Source of the DNA: Deltaproteobacteria bacterium
GTDB lineage: Bacteria; Desulfobacterota; DAOWOC01
DNA length: 12,822 bases
Assembly: GCA_030642225.1 (NCBI GenBank)
Contig: DAOWOC010000005.1
Span: 1 to 12,822 of the forward strand
Direction of reading: 5' to 3'
In this document: positions 1 through 6,807 of the stretch, piece after piece
How positions within the stretch are numbered: the stretch's first letter is position 1
Layout: the number at the start of each line of letters is the position of its first letter
Made by a program: the position numbers and the translations under genes
The notes under the pieces: generated by a model
Databases searched by the model: none
What the model saw: only the letters and a program-made list of their open reading frames with translations
What the model was told of the DNA's origin: nothing

Positions 1-980
1 GGTAATTTTTTTAAAATATATTTGCTCATTGTCCATGCTGAACGTGCAGAAAGTTCTGCAAATTCTGCTTGGCCTGATTCATAATCACTGATCCAGAAAA
101 CTATATTTCCTCTTGGGATTTCATGTTCCCATGTTAATTCTTCAAACTCCGGTTGACATAAAACGGTTTTGCCATCATAACCAAACTCAGGGCCTGGCGG
201 AATCAATTCTCCATCTAAACATGCTATAATAACACCTGCGTTATTTTTTACTATTGCTGCTTTTCCTGGAACAGTAAAAGACAGGATATAATCACCTGTT
301 ATTCCGGCAAGGTCACAAAGTTCACCCTCAGGAAGAAATTTGACATGAGAACTATTTATAACTTCTTCTATAATTTTTTTTAAGCGGACATAGTTATCAC
401 GTTCACCAGGAAACTGTTTGTAAATATTTTTTAAAATAGTATTGGAATCATTTTCAGGAATAGATAAAAAACAATCTATCCCCCGAGTGACAAATTCATG
501 AGCTGCCGTAAAAGTGGCAATACCCCCGCCAACAATAACAGGTGGATTGTCAATTCTGATTTTTTTCTGAGGGCTGGGCATAAGTGCTATCATTTCAGCT
601 ACAGCAGCTTTAATAAGTTTAAAACCTTTGTCAGCCTTTAGTTCCGGCGAAAGGTCACTGACATTTGCCACATGCCCTCTCAGATTTATCACTTTAATCT
701 GTTCTTTTCTTAATCCTTCAGGCTCTAAAATTTTCTCAAACTTTTTTAATATCAGTCTGCTTTCACAACCAGCCACAACTATCCGTGTTAATTTTTTTTC
801 TCGAATCTTACTAATAATATGATTTAAACCTGGCAAAAGACAAGGATAAGGCAATACCTCACAATGTGTGATATTGGACTCTTTATTTAAATTTTTCTCA
901 AGTGCAGATAAATCGATTAAAGGTTCGATTTTTTCTCCACACTTGCACAAAAATACACCGATTTTAGGAATATTATTCAT
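1..980 (-). CDS. HdrA-like protein, divergent, 3' end cut by window edge
   Basis: The frame is open from a double ATG (983 and 980) to the window edge, giving about 326 residues with no stop. The AAGGAGG ribosome site lies 3 nt before the first ATG and 6 nt before the second, so 980 is preferred. The N-terminal part resembles heterodisulfide reductase subunit A: IGVFLCKCG near residue 7, YPCLLPG near 48, RIVVAGCESR near 68, then a Rossmann-like VIVGGGIATFTAAHEF near 148. Canonical HdrA has GxGxxG, cysteine clusters for 4Fe-4S centres, an ATG flavin signature and a WIQCVGSR-type segment. Here these read GGGIAT, no CxxCxxC is seen, IIACLDGE and VFWISDYESG. Family membership is fairly clear, but flavin and cluster binding look degraded. 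It follows the NuoG-like gene by about 15 nt and is surely in its operon. Its function, probably structural or electron-bridging, is inferred. Confidence 0.8.
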   Translation of the reverse strand, partial: MNNIPKIGVFLCKCGEKIEPLIDLSALEKNLNKESNITHCEVLPYPCLLPGLNHIISKIREKKLTRIVVAGCESRLILKKFEKILEPEGLRKEQIKVINLRGHVANVSDLSPELKADKGFKLIKAAVAEMIALMPSPQKKIRIDNPPVIVGGGIATFTAAHEFVTRGIDCFLSIPENDSNTILKNIYKQFPGERDNYVRLKKIIEEVINSSHVKFLPEGELCDLAGITGDYILSFTVPGKAAIVKNNAGVIIACLDGELIPPGPEFGYDGKTVLCQPEFEELTWEHEIPRGNIVFWISDYESGQAEFAELSARSAWTMSKYILKKL

Positions 981-995
981 CATTAGCCTCCTTTC

Positions 996-1601
996 TTATA
1001 ACGCTAACGGCGTAAGGGTTACAGATCGTACACTTCGAACAGAATCAATATAGGAACGCATGGCTCCGGTGGGGCAAATAGTAACACAACATCCGCAGGC
1101 TACACAAACGTCAGTAGGTTGCATAAAGGGTGCCCCGACTTTTTTATAGACCCCGCGATCCACCATGGATATTGCAGACAGCCCCACTATTTCTTCACAT
1201 GCGCGAGTACATAATCCACACACCATGCATTCTTCGTCAGGATTTTCAATAGAAAATCTGCTGGAAGTCACACCATATTTTTTTGCTAATGTTTTAATCT
1301 CAACACTAGCCGGACACTGGGCCAGAAGCATTTGAAAAATCCAATTTCTTACATTTTGAACACGTTCAGTTTCTGTATATACATTTATACCTTCAGCCGC
1401 CGGATAAATGCATGATGCAACAAGCTTTGACCAGTCACCATCTTTTAATTCAACCATGCACAGGCGGCATGCCCCACTGGGTGCAACCGCTTCATGATAG
1501 CAAAGCGTTGGTATTTCAATCCCATACTGACGCGCAGCTTCAAGCACTGTACACCCCGGTTCGACTTCAACCTCAATGTCATTTATATTAAATTTAATCA
1601 T
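996..1601 (-). CDS. NuoG/HoxU-like short iron-sulfur subunit (2Fe-2S plus two 4Fe-4S)
   Basis: This 201-residue soluble electron-transfer subunit corresponds to only the N-terminal Fe-S part of NuoG, HoxU or the NADH-linked hydrogenases. A plant-type 2Fe-2S domain has C34, C45, C48 and C64. A ferredoxin-like domain has two 4Fe-4S motifs: C125/C128/C131/C135 (CMVCGLCTRAC) and C166/C169/C172/C176 (CVACGCCVTIC). The HxxxCxxC cluster normally between these domains in NuoG is absent; only C96 in LLAQCPAS remains. No molybdopterin or H-cluster catalytic domain follows. An AGGAG lies 11 nt before the ATG, a long but acceptable spacing. It starts about 40 nt after the NuoF-like gene and probably relays electrons from that subunit to the HdrA-like protein or to a partner beyond the window. 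The last residues (DSVRSVRSVTLTP) are low-complexity and look added. Confidence 0.85.
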   Translation of the reverse strand: MIKFNINDIEVEVEPGCTVLEAARQYGIEIPTLCYHEAVAPSGACRLCMVELKDGDWSKLVASCIYPAAEGINVYTETERVQNVRNWIFQMLLAQCPASVEIKTLAKKYGVTSSRFSIENPDEECMVCGLCTRACEEIVGLSAISMVDRGVYKKVGAPFMQPTDVCVACGCCVTICPTGAMRSYIDSVRSVRSVTLTPLAL

Positions 1602-1641
1602 AATGAATATTTCTCCTGTAATAATATTGTCCTAAGATTCA

Positions 1642-3549
1642 TCAATTTACCTGAACCGCATCAAATTTACATGTATCCATACAAATACCGCATCTGATAC
1701 AATTTTGTGTATCAATGACATGAACCTTTTTCTTTTCACCGCTTATGCAATTTTGAGGACAGTGACGGGCACAACTTCCGCATCCTGTACATGCATCAGG
1801 ATCAATAGAATATGTAATAAGATCTTTACATACACCGGCAGGACATCTTTGCTCATTTATATGAGCAAGATATTCTTCTTTAAAAAATTTGATGGTAGTA
1901 AGACAAGGATTGGGAGCACTGGTTCCAAGGGCACATAAGGCTCCATCCTGAATAGCTTTAGCAAGACTTATAAGATCATCAATATCTTTTTCACTGCCCT
2001 TTCCATGTGAAAAAGTATCCAGGATTTCCTTCATTCTGGAAAGACCTAAACGACAGGGGATGCATTTGCCACATGACTCTTCTTCGAGAAATCTTAAAAA
2101 ATACAGGGCTACATCTACCACGCAATCACGATCATCCATAACAATCATTGCGCCTGAACCCATCATGGCACCTGCCTTGGTTAAAGAATCAAAATCAACA
2201 GCAAGATCCTTCAGCTTATAAGGAATACATCCACCGGAAGGCCCACCGGTTTGTACGGCCTTAAAGGGTTTTCCGTTTGGGACTCCTCCGCCGATATCTT
2301 CTACTATCTTTGATAAAGGGGTACCCATAGGTACTTCTACAAGACCAACATTATTGACCTTACCAACAAGACAAAATACCTTGGTTCCAGTATTGTTGAG
2401 AACCCCAAGCTTTGAATACCAGTCAGCCCCTTTATCAATAATAAGAGGAACATTGGCCCATGTTTCAACATTGTTTAAAACTGTAGGTCTTCCCCAAAGG
2501 CCTTCTTCAACAGAGCGGACATATTTAGGACGTGGCGTCCCTGCTTTTCCCTCAATAGAGGTAAAAAGTGCTGTGGATTCGCCGCACACAAAAGCGCCTG
2601 CTCCACGATTAATTCGAGCATCAAAGGAAAAACCTGAATTTAAGATATTTTCACCGAGAAGACCTAACTCTCTTGCCTGGGCCATGGCCATTTCCAAATG
2701 CTTGACTGCAAGAGGATATTCTGCTCTGATATACAGATAACCATTGTTTGAGCCCAAGGCATAAGCTCCAAGGATCAAACCTTCCAGAACTGCGTGAGGG
2801 TCGCCTTCCATGATCGCACAATCCATAAACGCACCTGGATCACCTTCATCACCATTAACAACGACATATACAGGCCCGCCCTTTTTATCAACAGCCTTTA
2901 ATGCTCCCTGCCATTTGCGGCCAGTTGGGAACCCTGCACCACCTCGCCCTCTTAAGCCTGATTTTGTAATTTCTGTGACAACATCTTTTGGAGTCATAGT
3001 AGTTAAGGCCTTTGCAAGAGCCTGATAACCGCCTGCAGCGATCTTATCATTTATATCAGTAGGATCTATCTTCCCGATGTTATGTAATACAATGCGCTCC
3101 TGAAGGTTATAAAAAGGAATTTCATTTTCAGTTTTAATTGGTTCCCCTGTTTTTGGATCTTTGTATAATAAGCGTTCTACGGGCTCGTTATTAATAATGG
3201 TTTTTTGAATAATCTCTTCAACATCTTTGGGTTTGACTCTTTGATAAAAAATACCCTGTGGATTTATTAAAACAAGGGGACCTCTGGAACAAAATCCCTG
3301 ACAACCAGTTGTTTTAATATTAGGCTTAATTTTAACATCAATACCGGATGTTTCACAAATTTTTTTAAAGGTTTCCGAAACTTCCATACTACCATTTGCA
3401 ATACATCCTGTCCCATGACAGACCAACACCTCTAATTTAGTTGGATCATGCTTGTCAATAATTTGCTGTCTTAACGCGTTTAAATCTTCATGGGAATTAA
3501 GACGTCCGCTATTTATTTTCGTATTCAATGCGGTGTTTTCATTAGTCAT
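1642..3549 (-). CDS. nuoF: NuoF/HydB-type NAD(H)-binding FMN flavoprotein with extra Fe-S domains
   Basis: At 635 residues it is longer than complex I NuoF (about 430) and matches the three-part HydB/HndC architecture of NAD-linked hydrogenases. An N-terminal thioredoxin-like 2Fe-2S domain has C44, C49, C83 and C87. The core has the glycine-rich NADH/FMN loop GLRGRGGAGFPTGRKW (198-213), NGDEGDPGAF (232-241) and GAGAFVCGES (316-325), plus the 4Fe-4S site CGKCIPC (C493, C496, C499) with C539. A C-terminal 2x4Fe-4S ferredoxin domain uses C587/C590/C593/C597 and C617/C620/C623/C627. It should oxidise NADH or reduce NAD+ at FMN and pass electrons through the clusters in the cytoplasm. All cofactor residues look intact. 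AGGAG sits 6 nt before the ATG. It lies 20 nt after the NuoE-like gene. The physiological acceptor is not visible; BamH of class II benzoyl-CoA reductase is an alternative relative. Confidence 0.95.
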   Translation of the reverse strand: MTNENTALNTKINSGRLNSHEDLNALRQQIIDKHDPTKLEVLVCHGTGCIANGSMEVSETFKKICETSGIDVKIKPNIKTTGCQGFCSRGPLVLINPQGIFYQRVKPKDVEEIIQKTIINNEPVERLLYKDPKTGEPIKTENEIPFYNLQERIVLHNIGKIDPTDINDKIAAGGYQALAKALTTMTPKDVVTEITKSGLRGRGGAGFPTGRKWQGALKAVDKKGGPVYVVVNGDEGDPGAFMDCAIMEGDPHAVLEGLILGAYALGSNNGYLYIRAEYPLAVKHLEMAMAQARELGLLGENILNSGFSFDARINRGAGAFVCGESTALFTSIEGKAGTPRPKYVRSVEEGLWGRPTVLNNVETWANVPLIIDKGADWYSKLGVLNNTGTKVFCLVGKVNNVGLVEVPMGTPLSKIVEDIGGGVPNGKPFKAVQTGGPSGGCIPYKLKDLAVDFDSLTKAGAMMGSGAMIVMDDRDCVVDVALYFLRFLEEESCGKCIPCRLGLSRMKEILDTFSHGKGSEKDIDDLISLAKAIQDGALCALGTSAPNPCLTTIKFFKEEYLAHINEQRCPAGVCKDLITYSIDPDACTGCGSCARHCPQNCISGEKKKVHVIDTQNCIRCGICMDTCKFDAVQVN

Positions 3550-3569
3550 TTTTTTCTCCTAATCCCGGT

Positions 3570-4034
3570 TTATTCCGTTTCAATATTTTTTAATATTTTG
3601 TTAACTTTTCCTGCCGTAAGATTTGTTTCATATTTATCATCAACCATCATAACAGGTGATAAAGCGCATGCACCAACACAATTTACCGTATCTAAGGTAT
3701 AGATCATGTCTTCTGTGGTTTCTCCGGCTTTAATATTTAATTTTCGTTCAAGTTCCTCAACAATACGCTGCCCGCCTTTTAAATAACAGGCCGTGCCAAG
3801 ACAGACTCGTAATTCGTGTTCACCCTTTGGTTCTAAACGAAATGATTGATAAAAAGTGGCTACAGAATATACCTGGGTTATTGGTACGCCTGCGTAGTCT
3901 GATACTGCCTGCATTGATTCAGGGGATATGTATCCATAAGCAGACTGGATATCCTGCAATAAAAAAATCAGATATTCGGGTTTTTCCGGATAACATTCCA
4001 GAATTTCATCTATGACTTCAACCTGAGAGTTCAT
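3570..4034 (-). CDS. nuoE: NuoE/HydC-type 2Fe-2S subunit
   Basis: This 154-residue protein is the thioredoxin-fold 2Fe-2S partner of NuoF. It has the family's helical N-terminus (DEILECYPEKPEYLIFLLQDIQ) followed by the cluster domain. The ligands are C78 and C83 in VCLGTACYLKG and C119 and C123 in NCVGACALSP. Length and motif spacing are those of NuoE, HydC and HndA. The start is supported by AAGGAG 7 nt upstream of the ATG. It is the first gene after a 369-bp intergenic region with a strong sigma-54 promoter, so it is taken as the promoter-proximal gene of the nuoE-nuoF-nuoG-like-hdrA-like operon. The likely role is electron transfer to or from the flavin of the neighbouring NuoF-like subunit. 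BamG is an alternative family identity that the sequence alone cannot exclude. Confidence 0.93.
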   Translation of the reverse strand: MNSQVEVIDEILECYPEKPEYLIFLLQDIQSAYGYISPESMQAVSDYAGVPITQVYSVATFYQSFRLEPKGEHELRVCLGTACYLKGGQRIVEELERKLNIKAGETTEDMIYTLDTVNCVGACALSPVMMVDDKYETNLTAGKVNKILKNIETE

Positions 4035-4135
4035 CTTTATTCTCCTTTGATATTATTTACCAGTAAAACCGGCAAACCGAAGTTGTTTGGCTTTAATCCT
4101 TAAATCTGAAAAAATAACATTACTGTCAAAGCTAC

Positions 4136-4152
4136 AGCAAATTGCATGCCAA
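4136..4152 (-). promoter_or_regulatory. Sigma-54 (-24/-12) promoter of the nuoE operon
   Basis: On the minus strand the site reads TTGGCATGCAATTTGCT, against the consensus YTGGCACGNNNNTTGCW. Only the C of CACG differs. The invariant GG (4150-4149) and GC (4138-4137) are 12 bp apart, as sigma-54 requires. Transcription would start near 4125, about 91 nt before the nuoE ATG at 4034. The gene immediately upstream encodes a sigma-54 activator, which independently supports the call. Confidence 0.85.
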
Positions 4153-4156
4153 GTCG

Positions 4157-4169
4157 TAACTACCTGATA
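4157..4169 (-). promoter_or_regulatory. Possible IHF site next to the sigma-54 promoter
   Basis: The minus strand reads TATCAGGTAGTTA, one mismatch from the IHF consensus WATCAANNNNTTR. IHF often bends DNA between an enhancer and a sigma-54 promoter. At roughly -32 to -44 this site is closer to the -24 box than usual and may overlap the polymerase footprint. The motif is degenerate and chance matches are common in AT-rich DNA. Confidence 0.25.
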
Positions 4170-4271
4170 TAATATAAGTTTTTAGTGTAAATATGGTACA
4201 AGAAAAATATTTAAGAAAAATATGAGCATTTTATATAATATTTTATTTATTTAACAAAAAATGAAACAGAT

Positions 4272-4280
4272 AAACCGTTT
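4272..4280. promoter_or_regulatory. Candidate enhancer half: AAACCGTTT palindrome, proximal copy
   Basis: This 9-bp palindrome has 4-bp arms around a central base and is centred at 4276, about 151 bp upstream of the predicted start near 4125. An identical copy lies 31 bp further upstream. Position and pairing fit binding sites for a Fis-type HTH of a sigma-54 activator. The assignment to the neighbouring activator is inferred. Confidence 0.45.
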
Positions 4281-4302
4281 GATTTGTTTAAAAAAACAAC
4301 AA

Positions 4303-4311
4303 AAACCGTTT
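4303..4311. promoter_or_regulatory. Candidate enhancer half: AAACCGTTT palindrome, distal copy
   Basis: This is the second identical palindrome, centred at 4307, about 182 bp upstream of the predicted start. The centre-to-centre distance of 31 bp is about three helical turns, which would put two bound dimers on the same face of the DNA. The identity extends slightly to AAACCGTTTGA in both copies. Confidence 0.45.
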
Positions 4312-4358
4312 GAATTTTAAATAGTTATGGATTCAAGAGACGGTTATGGCAATATATT

Positions 4359-4400
4359 GAAACATCCGAAACATCCGAAACATCTGAAACAGTTGAAACG
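4359..4400. repeat. 9-bp tandem repeat GAAACATCC, about 4.5 copies
   Basis: Two exact GAAACATCC units (4359, 4368) are followed by GAAACATCT (4377), GAAACAGTT (4386) and a partial GAAACG (4395). The array stops 3 bp short of the activator stop codon at 4404. The decay of the units toward the gene suggests an ageing slipped-strand repeat. A regulatory role is possible because it lies upstream of a sigma-54 promoter, but nothing in the sequence proves one. Confidence 0.8.
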
Positions 4401-4403
4401 TTT

Positions 4404-6095
4404 TTATCCCAGTTCCAATTTTTTAATAAGTCGCCATAGAGATGTTCGGCTTACGGATAAAAGGTCAGCTGTTTTTTGCCGATTACCATTGCTAAGTGAA
4501 AGTGCATGCAGAATTGCTTCTTTGTCAGGTTTTTTATTAGTAAATATAACTTTGGGGGAAGTTATTTTGTGTTCTGATTTTGCTATATTAAACTCTTTGA
4601 AATCTGGCAGACTGCTTAAAAATATAACGGGGCCTTTGGCAAAAACAAAGGCATGTTCTATCATTTGTTCCAGTTCTCTGATATTTCCCGGGAAATCATA
4701 TTGCTGAAAGAATCGCATTACTTTTGTATCAACAGAGCGGATTCTTTTATTATACTTTTTGTTAAGCAGTTTTATAAAATGGGTGACAAGTAAAGGGATA
4801 TCTTCTTTTTTTTCCCGAAGTGGCGGCAAGGTCAAAGAAACAGTGCGCAGCCGATAGTAAAAATCTTCCCTGAATGTTTTATTTCTAATGGCTTCGGGCA
4901 AATTCTTATTAGTGGCACTAATGATACGGGCTTCCATTAAAACAGATTGTGTTCCCCCTACACGTTCAAATTCTCTCTGATCAAGAACGCGAAGCAATTT
5001 TACCTGTAATGCAGGTTTAAGCTCCCCTATTTCATCAAGGAATAAAGTCCCGGCTTTGGCCATTTCAAATCTGCCGATTTTTAAACGGTCAGCTCCTGTA
5101 AATGCTGATTTTTCATGACCAAAAAGCTCAGATTCCAGCAAACTTTCAGCAAAGGCTGAACAGTTAACAGCAACATAAGGTCCTTTTGAACGCATAGAAT
5201 GGGTATGAATTGCTTTAGCAACAAGATCTTTACCTGTTCCGCTTTCTCCGCATATCAGGACATTTGCATCACTTTCTGCTATATCGGGCAGCATGGTAAA
5301 CAGACGCTGCATCTTTTCACTTTTTCCGATAATATTTTCAAATGAGTGGTGGTATTTTACTGTATCTAAGAGATATATCTCTTGTTGAATAGGGATAAAT
5401 GTTTCTACAGCTCCTGAAATTAATCCGAAATTATCCTTAAGTACACTTGTATTTGCCAGAATAGTCTGCCTTGTGCCATCTTTGTTAAATATTTTTATCT
5501 CCTGGTTTATATAAGTCCGGGCATTATTTAAGGTTTTATGCAAAGGGCATAAATTTTTACAAATATCTGACCTGAAAACTTCCCAGCATTTTTTTCCTAT
5601 TACTTCCTTACATTTATAACCTGTAATTTTTTCAGCAGTTTTATTAAAAAATGAAATTTGCCAGCTGGTTGTTATGGTAAACAGCCCTTCGGGCAGTTCA
5701 TCCATGAGATTATAATGTTCTTGTAAATTATAAAGAGATATCTGTTTTTGTGCTTTTTCAAAACAGAGAATTACACCTGTAATGATCCGATTTGAATTAA
5801 AAACAGGATACACAGAATAACCGCATAAAAATTCACCGGCATCATTATATAAAAGTTCTGCTTTCAGGTTTGTTGTGGGTTGTCCGCTTTTTATAGTATG
5901 ATTTATTACAGATTTCACTTCCATCAACTCCTTTTCACAAAAAAGCTTATCTAAAGGAAAAGGATCACCTGGTTTTGGTTCATATCCAATAAGCCAGCTG
6001 ATAACATGATTTGTACTCATGGTTAGAAGAGAAGGGGTAAGCGCTACAAAACCGTCTGATGTTTGTATTGGATATGGCTGTTTCAACTTTGGCAT
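4404..6095 (-). CDS. Sigma-54-dependent activator with two PAS domains (PAS-PAS-AAA+-HTH)
   Basis: This 563-residue enhancer-binding protein remodels sigma-54 RNA polymerase using ATP. PAS 1 spans about 30-115 and PAS 2 about 130-235. The AAA+ domain has Walker A GESGTGKD (283-290), the sigma-54 contact loop SAFTGA (330-335; most members have GAFTGA), Walker B GTLFLDE (349-355), the arginine-finger region FREDFYYRL (408-416) and PGNIREL (469-475). A Fis-type HTH ends the protein (about 536-560). There is no receiver domain, so it is not a classical two-component regulator; sensing is presumably by the PAS domains. PAS 2 carries a cysteine trio, C170, C179 and C183, in a [16 protein letters not shown] segment that could bind a metal or Fe-S cluster or act as a thiol switch (inference). 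It begins 15 nt after the NifU-like gene and lies upstream of a sigma-54 promoter, its likely target. Confidence 0.93.
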   Translation of the reverse strand: MPKLKQPYPIQTSDGFVALTPSLLTMSTNHVISWLIGYEPKPGDPFPLDKLFCEKELMEVKSVINHTIKSGQPTTNLKAELLYNDAGEFLCGYSVYPVFNSNRIITGVILCFEKAQKQISLYNLQEHYNLMDELPEGLFTITTSWQISFFNKTAEKITGYKCKEVIGKKCWEVFRSDICKNLCPLHKTLNNARTYINQEIKIFNKDGTRQTILANTSVLKDNFGLISGAVETFIPIQQEIYLLDTVKYHHSFENIIGKSEKMQRLFTMLPDIAESDANVLICGESGTGKDLVAKAIHTHSMRSKGPYVAVNCSAFAESLLESELFGHEKSAFTGADRLKIGRFEMAKAGTLFLDEIGELKPALQVKLLRVLDQREFERVGGTQSVLMEARIISATNKNLPEAIRNKTFREDFYYRLRTVSLTLPPLREKKEDIPLLVTHFIKLLNKKYNKRIRSVDTKVMRFFQQYDFPGNIRELEQMIEHAFVFAKGPVIFLSSLPDFKEFNIAKSEHKITSPKVIFTNKKPDKEAILHALSLSNGNRQKTADLLSVSRTSLWRLIKKLELG

Positions 6096-6110
6096 ACATT
6101 ATCTCACAAC

Positions 6111-6572
6111 TTACATTTTCCCGTAAATTTTTTTCAAAGGAGAACGTTTAAGTTTTTGATAATTAGAAAGAGCCTTATAAAATGCGCCTACAGCTAATTC
6201 AGCACAATGGGTTTGTTCAGCAGGCAAGGTTCCCAGGTAATTAATAATATCATCAGAAGTTATATCCCATGCGTTTTTGATGGTTTTTCCTTCTGCGAGG
6301 CAAGCTACGGTATTCGCACAAGCAATTGTATTTACACATCCGTCAATTTCAAACAATATACTATGAATACAATCCTCGGCAACGAGCAAAAAAAATTCTA
6401 TCGTATCTCCACATTGACCGGTTCGCTTCCCATAACCATCAGGATTTTTTATTCTCTTCCTCCTGTCTGCTGTAAAGGCCATTTCAATATAATTCTGAGA
6501 ATGTTCCTGAAATAATTTATAATTTTTCATATATAAATCATGGGCAGTTTTATTCATCGCTATTTTACACAT
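6111..6572 (-). CDS. NifU/IscU-like Fe-S cluster scaffold protein
   Basis: This 153-residue protein matches the IscU/NifU N-terminal scaffold fold. The three cluster-ligand cysteines are present in typical contexts: C54 in GQCGD (with D56), C79 in IDGCVNTIA and C123 in THCAELA. The NifU C-terminal domain is absent. Known members assemble and hand on Fe-S clusters, but no IscS/NifS desulfurase is in view, so a dedicated delivery or cluster-sensing role with the adjacent activator is possible (inference). The gene lies 9 nt after the four-cysteine gene and 15 nt before the activator, so the three are probably one transcript. Neither ATG (6572, or M6 at 6557) has a clear ribosome site, which suggests translational coupling; the exact start is uncertain. 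Confidence 0.88.
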   Translation of the reverse strand: MCKIAMNKTAHDLYMKNYKLFQEHSQNYIEMAFTADRRKRIKNPDGYGKRTGQCGDTIEFFLLVAEDCIHSILFEIDGCVNTIACANTVACLAEGKTIKNAWDITSDDIINYLGTLPAEQTHCAELAVGAFYKALSNYQKLKRSPLKKIYGKM

Positions 6573-6581
6573 TTTAAAAGA

Positions 6582-6788
6582 TTATTTAATAAATTTAGGA
6601 CAATCATGATTAATTTTGCAAAGCTGACATAAAGGACCTTTCTTACATTCAAACAGCAACTCGCTGTTTTTTTCATTCATTATGTTATCTAATGCAAAAA
6701 CCTTTTTTGTATTATCCGCAACATTATCATACTTTGATAATGCTGTGAAAAAAGAGATCAATTCATTTATTTTAAGAATTTGCGCCAT
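6582..6788 (-). CDS. Small four-cysteine protein of unknown function
   Basis: This is a 68-residue protein I cannot assign. The N-terminal half is a predicted amphipathic helical stretch. The C-terminal end has C48, C54, C57 and C63 in the pattern CxxxxxCxxCxxxxxC (ECKKGPLCQLCKINHDCPKF), which could hold a zinc ion or an Fe-S cluster. A GGGG-type ribosome site lies 7-8 nt before the ATG, supporting a real gene. It is the first gene of a tight set with the NifU-like scaffold and the sigma-54 activator, so it may be a client, carrier or sensor partner of those proteins; that is inference from neighbours only. Confidence 0.72.
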   Translation of the reverse strand: MAQILKINELISFFTALSKYDNVADNTKKVFALDNIMNEKNSELLFECKKGPLCQLCKINHDCPKFIK

Positions 6789-6807
6789 TATTTTTCCCCT
6801 GAATCTT

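Larger units (their letters stand above)
4035..4403. other. Intergenic regulatory region between activator gene and nuoE operon
   Basis: These 369 bp carry no credible gene. Reading down the minus strand they hold: a 9-bp tandem repeat just after the activator stop; two AAACSGTTT palindromes; an A/T-rich stretch at about 4190-4260 that could bend easily; an IHF-like site; a -24/-12 promoter; an approximately 91-nt leader; and the nuoE ribosome site. This is the arrangement expected of a sigma-54 control region with upstream enhancer sites. I see no convincing GC-rich terminator for the upstream activator gene, so some readthrough into nuoE is possible. Confidence 0.75.

Noticed and set aside
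996..1601. Full-length NuoG or [FeFe]-hydrogenase catalytic subunit
   Set aside because: The protein stops after its second 4Fe-4S motif; there is no H-cluster or molybdopterin domain.
2354..2740. 128-codon open frame on the plus strand
   Set aside because: It lies fully antisense to the strongly conserved core of the NuoF-like gene and shows no domain features.
1..4034. Confident assignment as the bam (class II benzoyl-CoA reductase) electron-transfer genes
   Set aside because: NuoE/F/G-like and HdrA-like proteins also occur there, but gene order differs from what I recall and no BamB, C, D or F is visible; kept only as an alternative.
4359..4400. Short repeats as a possible CRISPR array
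   Set aside because: The units are 9 bp and contiguous with no spacers, and no cas gene is present.
4327..4707. 126-codon open frame on the plus strand
   Set aside because: It runs through the 9-bp repeat and is antisense to the C-terminal HTH of the activator; the product has no recognisable domain and there is no ribosome site.
6207..6515. 102-codon open frame on the plus strand
   Set aside because: It is antisense to the NifU-like gene, whose cluster cysteines fix the true frame.
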